Source: Ectopseudomonas toyotomiensis
GTDB lineage: Bacteria; Pseudomonadota; Gammaproteobacteria; Pseudomonadales; Pseudomonadaceae
DNA: 64,000 bases
Assembly (NCBI RefSeq): GCF_900115695.1
Contig: NZ_FOXK01000012.1
Span: 1-64,000, forward strand
Direction: 5' to 3'
Shown: in pieces, positions 27,781-36,503 of the stretch
Numbering within the stretch: the first letter of the stretch is position 1
Layout of the letters: each line of letters begins with the position of its first letter
The notes under the pieces: model-generated
What the model was told of the DNA's origin: nothing
Databases searched by the model: none
The model's input: only the letters and a program-made list of their open reading frames with translations
Position numbers and translations under genes: made by a program

Positions 27781-28773
27781 GTGTGGACAGATGAGGATCT
27801 AGAGCGAGTTACGGTATGTCCTGTCTGTGGTGACGAGCGCTTGCTGAGTGCCTACACCGATTTGACGGATCTCGAAGAGGGTGTGCCGGGACTGTGGTCA
27901 ATGGCGGGCTGTGTAGGCTGTGGCAGTTTGTTACTGGATCCGCGTCCAACTCCTGCGGCGCTACCCAAGGCGTATGGTTCTTACTATACGCACCAGCCTC
28001 CCATTGCGGAGAATGGTGTGCTTGAGGGGCGAGGCCTGCTCAAGAAGATTGCTCGTGCGTATATTGCACGCCGTTATGGTATCGGTATGCCAGGGCCTGC
28101 ATGGATGGTACCGCTGGCTTTTTTTGCGTGGCCGCTTCGGCAGCAGCTTGATTATCACCTGCGTCATTTACCACCCGGAGGCGGACGTTTGCTGGATTTG
28201 GGTTGTGGAAGTGGTGGTTTTCTGAAGCGTGCTGGTGACGCTGGGTGGGACGCAGTGGGTGTCGAGCCAGATCCGGCAGCGGCAGGAGCCGCGCGTCAGT
28301 CTTCTCAGGTCGATGTGTATGAATCACTCGATGATGTATCAGGGTTATTCGACGTGATTACCATGGCTCACGTTGTGGAGCATGTTCATGACCCTCGGAG
28401 TTTACTTGCGGATTGTCATAGCCGGCTCCGCCCGGGGGGGCATCTGTGGCTTGCTACTCCGAATATTTCGGGTGTGGGGCACCGTTTATATGGTGACGCC
28501 TGGCAACCTCTCGAAACGCCAAGACATTTGGTAATGCCCTCTCCATTGGCACTCGCATCTCTCTTGCGTGACGTGGGGTTTGATGAGGTGCATTTCTTGA
28601 GGCGTGGCCGGGGCTCTGCCAAGCGACTGCGTGCAAGCAGTATGCGGGCTGCTGCTCTTGGCCGCCGCATTTGGACGGTCGAACCCTTGGCGTTGTTGGT
28701 CGACCTGGCTGCAAGCTTGTCACCTTACGCTGCAGAAGAGTTGGTGGTGGTTGCAACGCGGGGTGCACGATGA
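27781..28773 (+). CDS. Zinc-ribbon SAM-dependent methyltransferase 2
   Basis: 330 residues from a GTG at 27781 (VWTDEDLERVTV), 4 bp after the previous stop and preceded by GGGGA. It has the same plan as the upstream gene: CPVCGDER and CVGCGSLLL zinc ribbon, motif I RLLDLGCGSGGFL, then TPNISGVGHRLYG. The two proteins align over most of their length, so they arose by tandem duplication. The stop overlaps the next start as ATGA. Confidence 0.82.
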   Translation: MWTDEDLERVTVCPVCGDERLLSAYTDLTDLEEGVPGLWSMAGCVGCGSLLLDPRPTPAALPKAYGSYYTHQPPIAENGVLEGRGLLKKIARAYIARRYGIGMPGPAWMVPLAFFAWPLRQQLDYHLRHLPPGGGRLLDLGCGSGGFLKRAGDAGWDAVGVEPDPAAAGAARQSSQVDVYESLDDVSGLFDVITMAHVVEHVHDPRSLLADCHSRLRPGGHLWLATPNISGVGHRLYGDAWQPLETPRHLVMPSPLALASLLRDVGFDEVHFLRRGRGSAKRLRASSMRAAALGRRIWTVEPLALLVDLAASLSPYAAEELVVVATRGAR

Positions 28774-29633
28774 GCGTGCGGTTACAGGCGCTGGTGGTTG
28801 AGTACCGCTCCCCGAGTCGCACGGTCGCGTGTGTCAGAGCTTTACTCGAGCAGGGTGTTCCGGTCGTGCAAGTGGTCGACAACAGCGCGGACGATGGTGT
28901 CACCCATGCGCTGCTTGTACGAGCGTTCATTGATGATGAGAGGGTGCGGATTTTAGATGCTGGTGCCAACCTTGGTTTTGCAGCGGGAATTAATCTCGGA
29001 CTTCGCCACCGGGTGTCTGATCGGGTGCTGCTGATAAATAATGATGCGGTACCGAATGCTGGGGCGATCTCTGCATTGGAGGTGGCGCTGGATACCACGC
29101 AGGATGTTTGCATTGCTTTCCCCTCACTCATGCATGCCGGGCGGCCACTGGGGCGAGTCCATTATCACCGCTGGTTTGCAGTACTGACGAGTCGCCGGTG
29201 GCTCGGATCTTTTGAAGTGCCACGGGGTTGTTGCATGCTTGTTGCGCTTGATCGCATACCTGTTACCCCGCTGTTTGATGAGCAATTTTTTATGTATGGG
29301 GAAGAAATTGCTTTAGGCTGGCACTTGTATAAGCGAGGGGCACGTATTTGCCATGTTGGTGCCGTCTGGGTGGAGCATGAGGGGTCGGCGACAGCTATGC
29401 ACGGGTCACCGTTCTATGAGGAGCGTACGGCACTGGCTCATTTGCTACTGAGCAATGTGCTTGGGAAAGAATTGAGCGAGCAGCGGGCGTTGGCAATGGT
29501 GCGAGTTCCTGTGCTCGTGTTGCGTGCGCTGGCTCGGTCACTTCGGCAGCGTAGCCTTCTTCCGTTACATGCACTGGGACGGGCATGGAAGATCGCTCGA
29601 GGTGCCAGCAGTGGCTCACCGCCGCCAAGTTAG
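28770..29633 (+). CDS. Family 2 glycosyltransferase
   Basis: 287 residues from the ATG at 28770. The GT-A core has VVDNSADDG, GANLGFAAGINLG and the metal motif LLINNDAVPN, with a later FFMYGEEIALGW acceptor/base segment as in WbbL-type rhamnosyltransferases. It is the last gene of the rightward glycan operon (24.6-29.6 kb), translationally coupled to the methyltransferase. It converges with the leftward GT4 gene. Confidence 0.85.
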   Translation: MSVRLQALVVEYRSPSRTVACVRALLEQGVPVVQVVDNSADDGVTHALLVRAFIDDERVRILDAGANLGFAAGINLGLRHRVSDRVLLINNDAVPNAGAISALEVALDTTQDVCIAFPSLMHAGRPLGRVHYHRWFAVLTSRRWLGSFEVPRGCCMLVALDRIPVTPLFDEQFFMYGEEIALGWHLYKRGARICHVGAVWVEHEGSATAMHGSPFYEERTALAHLLLSNVLGKELSEQRALAMVRVPVLVLRALARSLRQRSLLPLHALGRAWKIARGASSGSPPPS

Positions 29634-29659
29634 TCCTTCAATGGGGGCGGTTTGCTTGG

Positions 29660-30802
29660 TCATGCCCGATAAATACCCAGTGCATCTTTAAGGTTTTCTC
29701 CGAACTTTTTCCATGCAAACTTTGCCGCAAAGTCTCTGCATGAGTGAGGGGCGGGTATGTTTGTGTGCAGTACTTTTATGGTCTGTTCCGAAAGTGCTGT
29801 GTAGTTCTCGGAGGGTAGAAGTGTACCAGATAGATTTTCCGATACCGCATCCACTACCCCGCCGGTAGCAAACGCAACTGTCGGCAACCCATGCGCGGCA
29901 GCTTCGATGGCTACCATCCCAAAGCCTTCCGGGTCGTCGGGTATATGACGTATGGGAAACACATGCACATCGGCAGCCTCGTAAGCCGTGGCCAAGAGTA
30001 CCTTGTCGGTGATGACGCCTAGAAACCGGATGTGATCGACTACACCGCAGTGCTCTGCCTGAGCCTGGATACTTTCGATAGTCTGGATGCTCGCACCTAG
30101 GGAGTTCTTCGGGGCTTCGCCAATAACGACCAGCACGGCATCAGGCTCAGCCTTTACGATGTTAGGCAAGGCTTGCTCTACAAATTCACGCAATCCCTTG
30201 CGGGTTGTCAGACGGCCTACGGATAGTAGGATCTTTTTGCCGGTTAGTCCGTGCTGTTCTTTAAACGCAGCGATGCTTTTTGCCGATTGCGATGCTTCTG
30301 GCAAGCTAACGCCGGGGTAAACAATGCTGATGTTGTTTTGGCTGACGCCAGCGGCGATAGCCAGGTTTTGTGTGGGTGTGCTGTTGACGATGATCTGATC
30401 CAGTTTCTTGAATGTAGGCCGCCAGAGCCAGCGATACAGATTGTGATTAACGGTGATGTCGAAACCGTGCAGATAGGCTGCCGAACGGGCACCGCACAAT
30501 CGGCTCAACAGCCAGGCAATGGGGGCCGTGAGGCCGCTACCCGCCAAGATTACATCCGGCTTCCAGCGCAGCGTAATCCATAGTCCCTTAATAAAAGTAA
30601 GTAGCAGAAATAGTGGTAAGGGCTTGAGCGGCGCTTCGCTTAGGGTTGATGCCTCAGGTTTCAGCGCTGCAGCCCCAGAGGGGCCGATGATATGAACGTT
30701 GGCTTGTTTGCTTAGCTCCTCAGCCATGTGCCAGTTTAGGCGCTCCATTCCGCCGACCAAGGGGGGCAGATTGCGGGTGATTAGGAGGATGCGCGGCATC
30801 AT
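29660..30802 (-). CDS. Family 4 glycosyltransferase
   Basis: 380-residue GT-B enzyme of the retaining GT4 family. The N-terminal glycine-rich loop is PPLVGGMERL. The C-terminal domain contains SVGRLTTRKGL and the E-x7-E nucleotide-sugar motif EGFGMVAIE. Its start overlaps the end of the acyltransferase gene by 4 bp, so the leftward genes wbpA-acyltransferase-GT4 are probably one unit. The sugar is unknown; mannosyl- or GlcNAc-type donors are common for this subgroup. Confidence 0.87.
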   Translation of the reverse strand: MMPRILLITRNLPPLVGGMERLNWHMAEELSKQANVHIIGPSGAAALKPEASTLSEAPLKPLPLFLLLTFIKGLWITLRWKPDVILAGSGLTAPIAWLLSRLCGARSAAYLHGFDITVNHNLYRWLWRPTFKKLDQIIVNSTPTQNLAIAAGVSQNNISIVYPGVSLPEASQSAKSIAAFKEQHGLTGKKILLSVGRLTTRKGLREFVEQALPNIVKAEPDAVLVVIGEAPKNSLGASIQTIESIQAQAEHCGVVDHIRFLGVITDKVLLATAYEAADVHVFPIRHIPDDPEGFGMVAIEAAAHGLPTVAFATGGVVDAVSENLSGTLLPSENYTALSEQTIKVLHTNIPAPHSCRDFAAKFAWKKFGENLKDALGIYRA

Positions 30803-32727
30803 TGGTTGGCCTTTTCGTAGTGCTGGATCTGCTCAAGGAAATACGGCGCGGCCGTGGCAACGAAGCTTGCAGTCAGATGCTGAGAGTCTCTGTATATCAC
30901 CGTTCCGTCACGCATGGCTTGGCATTGCCCGCCTGGACAGACGAATTCGCTGGTTGGCAGCCAGTGTGTCTTGGGCTGGCTCTCGGCTACTTTCTTGAGT
31001 AGTTCAGCTACGTGTGTGTACTGCGCTGGACCGGCAGGATTCTGGCACTTGGCTTGATGGTTGATACCGTGCTGCATCAGGCATTTAGGGCCATTGACGC
31101 TCAGCGTCGGGTTGGCTTCCAGTAGGTAAATGGCTTTTGCACTACTTGCCAGTCTGTCGAGTATTCGGCGCGTACCCTCTTGCCATTGCTGATCAGTGAA
31201 TGCATTGGAGGCTGTGCTGCCAAGGAACACGCGATCGATGGGCTGCTGCTGTAGCCAAGTGATAGCTTTCTCTCTCCATTCGGCACACTCGCTGTATTCT
31301 CTGCGGATGCGCTCATAGAAGTAGACTTCGTCTACCATCGGGCAGGACGATTTGGTTAGAACAATCAATCGCCAATGATTGGTATCCAGCATATCTGTCA
31401 ACGCAGAGAACCACTGAGCTCCAATGCTGTCGCCAAGTAAAACGGCTGTCTTGGAGGCGTCTGTTTGCCCATAGATGCAGGGTCTGAGCTCGGCGTCTTG
31501 ATACCAAGTATCACACCCATGTTGATAGATGATAGGAATGTCAGCCATAGCGCTTGTAAAGGCGTTACTGTCTTTTGCTAACTGTTTCTGCGTGTTGGTC
31601 TGCCAGCCAAGAAACTGTGAGTTGAGAAGAGTCATTACAAACAGCGCCATGATGATCTGCCACTTTGGTTGGGCGCGGGCTGTGGTACCGAAGCGAATAG
31701 GTTTTTCGATCAGTATATGGGTCAGTATTGCTGCAAGTAGCGTGATGAGTAGAACGAGCGCGGTGTTGCCTGCATGGCCTCTGATGGTGGCTAGTTGCTC
31801 ACTGATAATGAGTGCAGGCCAGTGCCAGAGGTACCAGCTGTATGAGAGGCGCCCCAGTATTTGCATTGGCGGCAGGGCAAGAAAAGCACCAATTGCGGTT
31901 TGCTTGCTGGTTTTGCCGGCCCATAACAGCAGGCAGGTGGCTAGTGTTGGCAGTAGTGCCAAGGGGCCCGGATAGACTGCGTCTGGGCGAATTGCGAAGA
32001 TCGCGGCCACTAACAAGAGTGTTCCGCTAGCTCCTATGGTGAGAGCCTTTGGCTCCGATATTTTTTGCTCGCAAGTAATTAACCAGACCAGTGCGCCAGC
32101 CGAAAATTGCCAGGCGCGGGTCGGCATCATGTAGAAGGCAAACTGCGGGTTCCAGGTCGAATAGGCTAGGCAGGCGATTAATGACACAACCGTGATAACG
32201 GAGAATAGTATGACTACCGCTGTGCGCCTATTCCGACCTCTATAAGTACGCGCTATGAACAGAATGAGCAGTGGCCAGAGGAGGTAGAACTGTTCCTCTA
32301 CCCCTAATGACCAAGTATGCAGCATGGCGTTGCTGGTGCTTTCCTCGGCGAAATAGTCGACGTCAGAAAAAGTGAAATAGATATTGCTGAGCCAGACTGC
32401 GGCCATGGCTGAAGCAGTACCTTGTTCTCGATACTGGCTTTCATGTAACAAGTGGTTGGCTAGTAGGCTGCTTCCTATAAGCATCGTGGCCAGGGCGGGC
32501 AACAGGCGGCGGAGGCGATTGGCGTAGAAACGCCAAAGCGCAATGGTGTCCGTACCGTTCATTTCCCTGAACAGGATGCCGGTTATCAGGTAGCCGGAAA
32601 TGACGAAAAATATGTCGACACCGATGAACCCGCCAGCGAAGCCCGGAATAGCAAAGTGCGCAGCGATGACCAGAAGAACTGCGATAGCGCGTAGGCCCTC
32701 GATGTCAGACCGGAAGTGTTGTGGCAT
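30799..32727 (-). CDS. OafA/YrhL-type O-acyltransferase with SGNH domain
   Basis: About 642 residues from MPQHFRSDIEGLRA, the usual family start; an in-frame GTG at 32766 would add 13 residues. The N-terminal acyltransferase-3 domain has ten or eleven helices with RxDIEGLRAIAV and the catalytic-type His in IAAHF. The C-terminal periplasmic SGNH domain has GDSIGAQW and a terminal DSQHL dyad. Such proteins O-acetylate surface glycans using cytoplasmic acetyl-CoA. Here the product of the island is the likely target. Confidence 0.9.
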   Translation of the reverse strand: MPQHFRSDIEGLRAIAVLLVIAAHFAIPGFAGGFIGVDIFFVISGYLITGILFREMNGTDTIALWRFYANRLRRLLPALATMLIGSSLLANHLLHESQYREQGTASAMAAVWLSNIYFTFSDVDYFAEESTSNAMLHTWSLGVEEQFYLLWPLLILFIARTYRGRNRRTAVVILFSVITVVSLIACLAYSTWNPQFAFYMMPTRAWQFSAGALVWLITCEQKISEPKALTIGASGTLLLVAAIFAIRPDAVYPGPLALLPTLATCLLLWAGKTSKQTAIGAFLALPPMQILGRLSYSWYLWHWPALIISEQLATIRGHAGNTALVLLITLLAAILTHILIEKPIRFGTTARAQPKWQIIMALFVMTLLNSQFLGWQTNTQKQLAKDSNAFTSAMADIPIIYQHGCDTWYQDAELRPCIYGQTDASKTAVLLGDSIGAQWFSALTDMLDTNHWRLIVLTKSSCPMVDEVYFYERIRREYSECAEWREKAITWLQQQPIDRVFLGSTASNAFTDQQWQEGTRRILDRLASSAKAIYLLEANPTLSVNGPKCLMQHGINHQAKCQNPAGPAQYTHVAELLKKVAESQPKTHWLPTSEFVCPGGQCQAMRDGTVIYRDSQHLTASFVATAAPYFLEQIQHYEKANQ

Positions 32728-32815
32728 ATGGTGGTACTTGTTATTGGGTTGGCGGGTAGAGGTCACTACTCAACGTAGTCCGCTGTATCAAGGCAGGCAT
32801 TCGCTATCGTCTGAC

Positions 32816-34126
32816 TTAGGCTGGAACTACATTGCTCTGCTTTTGCAGGCGACCCCGCGTATCCACGATTAGGTGTGCTTGGTTCTGCAGCATGTCATAG
32901 TCGAAGTCGTCGTGATCCGTGGCGAGGATCAGGCAATCATAGCTAGCGATGTTTTGAGCTGTCAGAGCGACGGACTTTAGGTCGAAGTTATAGTCACGTT
33001 TCTTGGGGAAGGTCGGAATATGTGGATCGGTGTAGTCGACAATGGCGCCTTTATGCAGCAGCAGTTCCATGATTTCCACTGCAGGTGACTCGCGGCTGTC
33101 GTCGATATTTTTTTTGTATGCAAGGCCCAGCACCAGAATACGACTGCCTTTGACCGACTTGCCATGATCATTGAGGGCGTCGGCGGTTTTTTGCACGACC
33201 CAGTGCGGCATGTAATGGTTGATCTCGCCGGCCAGTTCGATGAAGCGGGTATTGATACCGTATTCCTTGGCCTTCCAGGTCAGGTAGAACGGATCGATTG
33301 GAATGCAGTGCCCACCCAGTCCTGGGCCTGGGCTGTAAGGCGTGAAGCCGAAAGGTTTGGTTGCTGCGGCGCGAATGACTTCGTGAATGTCTATGCCCAT
33401 TTTGTCGGCGACAATCTTCATTTCGTTGACCAAGCCGATATTTACCGCGCGGTGGATGTTCTCCAGCAGTTTGGTCATTTCAGCTGTGCGTGTGCTGCTG
33501 ACAGGCACTAGTGTGCGGATGGCATGCTGGTAGAGTGCCTGCCCCAGCTCGAGGCAGATTGGTGTCATGCCGCCGATTACCTTGGGGATGTCATGGGTGC
33601 CATAGTCTGGGTTGCCCGGATCTTCCCGCTCTGGGGAGAACACCAATGCGCAGTTTTGTCCCGGCGTGAATCCCTTCGCCTCCAATCGGGGGGCGAGTTC
33701 CTCATCTGTCGTTCCGGGCCAAGTGGTGCTTTCCAGGCTGAGCAATTGGCCTGCTCGAAAGTGTGGGAGTATCGTCTCTATGGTATTTATAACGAAGCTG
33801 AGATCGGGCTCGCGGTGTGCGTTGAGTGGTGTGGGAACGCAGATGATCAGTGCATCGACTTCACTGCTGCGGGAGAAATCGTTGGTAGCTTCCAGCCCTT
33901 GAGCTAAAGCATGCTTGATGTGCTGAGGCGTCAATCGCTCGATGTAGCTTTGCCCTGCATTGAGAGTGTCGACCTTGTAATCATCGATGTCGAAACCGAT
34001 GACCTTGATGCCAACTTCGCAAAAGCGCAACGCGAGGGGAAGGCCGACATAGCCCAGACCGTAAATGCCGACAGTCGCGGTCCTTGAGGTAATTTTTTCT
34101 CGCAGAAGAGCTAGCGCTTCGTTCAC
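32816..34126 (-). CDS. wbpA: UDP-N-acetylglucosamine 6-dehydrogenase (WbpA family)
   Basis: 436 residues, the same length as P. aeruginosa WbpA, which oxidises UDP-GlcNAc to UDP-GlcNAcA with NAD+. The Rossmann motif GIYGLGYVGLPLA starts at residue 20. The catalytic cysteine is C274 in GPGLGGHCIPIDP. The C-terminal UDP-binding domain has GLAYKKNIDDSRESP. No wbpB, wbpE or wbpD partner lies in the window, so the uronic acid is either used directly or completed by genes elsewhere. Confidence 0.9.
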   Translation of the reverse strand: MNEALALLREKITSRTATVGIYGLGYVGLPLALRFCEVGIKVIGFDIDDYKVDTLNAGQSYIERLTPQHIKHALAQGLEATNDFSRSSEVDALIICVPTPLNAHREPDLSFVINTIETILPHFRAGQLLSLESTTWPGTTDEELAPRLEAKGFTPGQNCALVFSPEREDPGNPDYGTHDIPKVIGGMTPICLELGQALYQHAIRTLVPVSSTRTAEMTKLLENIHRAVNIGLVNEMKIVADKMGIDIHEVIRAAATKPFGFTPYSPGPGLGGHCIPIDPFYLTWKAKEYGINTRFIELAGEINHYMPHWVVQKTADALNDHGKSVKGSRILVLGLAYKKNIDDSRESPAVEIMELLLHKGAIVDYTDPHIPTFPKKRDYNFDLKSVALTAQNIASYDCLILATDHDDFDYDMLQNQAHLIVDTRGRLQKQSNVVPA

Positions 34127-34329
34127 GGTAGGGCTCGTGTTTAATGTGGGCTTCGTCGCTGCATGATGCCAGACCTTTCAGGCTGAGGCCGCGTGTTTAA
34201 TCACGCTTGTGAAGTGCTGGCTCGGTATCTTGTTTTTTAAGAGGGTTGCTCTTGTTGAGGGCGGCTTGTCAGGCTTTGGTTGTCGCGTGATTGAGATATA
34301 CTTCCAGGCGTAGAATACGGAGGCGGGCT

Positions 34330-34724
34330 ATGGAGGTGGCTCTGGTCGAGCTACTGTGATCGCGCCTGGATGGTGTGCTGGCTGTCTATGCCTTTGGTAA
34401 TCGTATCCAGAGCACGGCAGACGAGCGCAGCGATCTGGACTGGCGGTGCTGGTGCAAGGCTATGCTGACCCGCTGACGCTTTGGAATCTCGCCGGTGAAG
34501 CTGCCGATGTTGCAGGTTGTCCGGTCGATTTGCTGGATTTGCGCAGGGCCTCTACCGTGATGCAGCAGCAGGTGCTGACTAAAGGTGAGCGCTGGTGGGC
34601 TGTGCCAGGAGATGAGGCTGGTTTGTTCGAGTGCGCTGTGTTGAGCGAGAAGCTTGAACTGGATTGGGTCAGGGCGCCTCTGTTGCGTGATATCGAGCGA
34701 GAGGGGCGGGTGTATGGCCGATGA
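34330..34724 (+). pseudogene. Broken MntA-type antitoxin (minimal nucleotidyltransferase)
   Basis: Reading from ATG 34330, an in-frame TGA stops translation at codon 10 (34357-34359). The frame then continues as the nucleotidyltransferase signature FGNRIQSTADERSDLD, where a single base is missing (about 34439-34442) directly after the second Asp. The shifted frame carries the rest (VDLLDLRRASTVMQQQVL) to 34724. Intact MntA proteins polyAMPylate and neutralise HepT toxins. This copy cannot make a full protein unless the start is downstream and the frame is corrected. Confidence 0.75.
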
Positions 34725-35137
34725 TGTGTTGTTGAACAAGGCCGCAAGCATCGAGCGTTGCGTCAGGCGCGCGCGTGATTGGAGTATGAGCGCGACCCGG
34801 CGAGTTTTGCTGAGGACCTTTCCCGCCAAGATGCAGCCATTCTGAATATTCAGCGTGCTTGCGAGGCGGCTCTGGATATGGGGCAGCATTTGATCGGTGC
34901 GAGCGTCTCGGTATTCCACAGAGCGCACGTGATGTGTTTGCACTGCTCGCCGTAGGCGGCTGGGTCGACAATAGCCTGGCCGAAGCGCTGAAGCGAATGG
35001 TGGGCTATCGCAATATTGCCGTTCATGAGTACCAAGCGCTGCAGCTACCGATTACCGTGGCGGTTATTACCCGGCACCTAGATGAATTTCTCGATTATTC
35101 CAAGAACATTCTGTTGAAGGATGCTCAGCAAGATTAA
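34714..35137 (+). pseudogene. Frameshifted HepT-type HEPN RNase toxin
   Basis: It begins MADDVLLNKAASIERCV at 34714, overlapping the antitoxin remnant by 11 bp. Two frameshifts (near 34786 and near 34897) divide it into three frames: the second carries YERDPASFAEDLSRQDAAI and the third RLGIPQSARDVF to the end at 35137. The HEPN catalytic motif R-x4-H-x-Y (RNIAVHEY) is still readable in the last part. The toxin is therefore probably inactive. Confidence 0.78.
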
Positions 35138-35251
35138 AGGGCGGTTTGACCTGTAGGAACCCCGCCCCGGGGCGAATTGTTTGTAGTCCAGTGCGATTTT
35201 GGTGAGGCTGCGATTCGCCGCGAGGCGCGGCTCCTGCAGTGGGGCGGTGGC
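35138..35251. repeat. REP-like spacer before nadC
   Basis: GTAGGAACCCCGCCCCGGGG and GCGAGGCGCGGCTCCTGCAG form opposed REP-like halves. No gene. Confidence 0.5.
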
Positions 35252-36100
35252 TTACAAGGCCAGCCGCATCGACAGATCCACCGCGTTCACATCCTTGGTC
35301 AGCGTCCCTAGCGAGATGTAGTCAACTCCGGTCTCTGCGATCACGCGTAACGTGCTGTCATTGATCCCGCCCGAGGCTTCCAGCTTGGCGCGGCCGGCGG
35401 TGAGTCTTACGGCTTCGCGCATGTCTTCCAGTGACAGTTCGTCGAGCATAACGATATCGGCTCCCGCCTCCAGCGCTTCGCGCAGTTCTTCCAGGCTTTC
35501 CACTTCCACCTCCACCGGCTTGCCCGGGGCGATCTGGTGGGCGGTGTTGATGGCCTGGGCGATGCCGCCGCAGGCGGCGATGTGGTTTTCCTTTATAAGG
35601 AAGGCATCGTACAGGCCGATGCGGTGGTTGTGGCAGCCACCGCAGGTCACTGCGTATTTCTGCGCCAGGCGCAGGCCCGGTAGGGTCTTGCGGGTATCCA
35701 GTAGCTTTACCTGGGTGCCTACTACCAGGTCTGCATAGTGGCGGCAGCGGGTGGCGACGGCAGACAGGGTCTGCAGGAAGTTCAGTGCGCTGCGCTCACC
35801 GCTGAGCAGGGCGCGGGCCGGGCCTTCGAGGCGGAACAGGGTCTGGTCGGCGCTGACCTTGTCACCATCCTGCACCTGCCAATGCACCGCGACGCGCGGG
35901 TCGAGCTGACGAAATACCGCATCGACCCACGCTGTGCCGCAAATTACCGCCTCTTCACGCGTGATCACGCGGGCGCTGGCCAGACGCTCGGCCGGAATCA
36001 GCTGGGCCGTGATGTCGCCGCTGCCAATGTCTTCGGCCAAGGCGCGGCGGACGTTGGCTTCGATTTCACTGCTGAGGTCGGCGAGGGTCAGGTTGGGCAT
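35252..36100 (-). CDS. nadC: Nicotinate-nucleotide pyrophosphorylase (carboxylating)
   Basis: Quinolinate phosphoribosyltransferase: converts quinolinate and PRPP to nicotinate mononucleotide in de novo NAD synthesis. 282 residues from MPNLTLADLSSE at 36100, the same length as the P. aeruginosa enzyme. Upstream in-frame codons are not homologous. Motifs LLDTRKTLPGLR, CGGCHNHRIGLYD and ASGGINDSTLR are intact. It marks the conserved right flank of the pilin locus. Confidence 0.97.
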   Translation of the reverse strand: MPNLTLADLSSEIEANVRRALAEDIGSGDITAQLIPAERLASARVITREEAVICGTAWVDAVFRQLDPRVAVHWQVQDGDKVSADQTLFRLEGPARALLSGERSALNFLQTLSAVATRCRHYADLVVGTQVKLLDTRKTLPGLRLAQKYAVTCGGCHNHRIGLYDAFLIKENHIAACGGIAQAINTAHQIAPGKPVEVEVESLEELREALEAGADIVMLDELSLEDMREAVRLTAGRAKLEASGGINDSTLRVIAETGVDYISLGTLTKDVNAVDLSMRLAL

Positions 36101-36503
36101 GATCGGCTCCGCTGTAGACGAGCGGCGATTATAGAGGCAGGCAGGAGTAGGGCAATGGGCTGGAGTGTGCTCGCAGGCATCGAAGGGCAAAGGATTTCGC
36201 TGCGGCGCGCCGCGTTAGAAGAGGCATGTGCGGCCCGACCAGCGGGGCAGCGTCACAGGGCTGTCAGCGTTAGGCTGTAGAGATACGGCTGTCGCGTATT
36301 GGCTACCGTCCGGAGGTGGCGTGTAGCTATCTGTGATCTGGGTCATGTCTGTAGGAAAAATTGGCTTGGTATGGCGCGCAGCCTCCCTATAATGGCTTTA
36401 CTTTTTTCATTATTGACGCCAGGCCTTTGACGTTACGGACGACGCTCGGTTGACGCTGTGCAGACCAGGAAGCTCGAGTTCGGGCAGTCTGCGGGAGACT
36501 AGA
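36101..36503. promoter_or_regulatory. Divergent nadC/DUF1631 intergenic region with promoter
   Basis: 403 bp without a convincing gene. A TATAAT at 36388-36393 with TTGGTA 16 bp upstream (36366-36371) is a likely promoter for the rightward DUF1631 gene, giving a leader of about 105 nt. No other structure stands out. Confidence 0.55.

Noticed and set aside
34127..34329. Integrase, tRNA attachment site or IS at the right edge of the glycan island
   Set aside because: No transposase or integrase ORF, no tRNA-Thr (present at this locus in some P. aeruginosa) and no flanking direct repeat could be seen.
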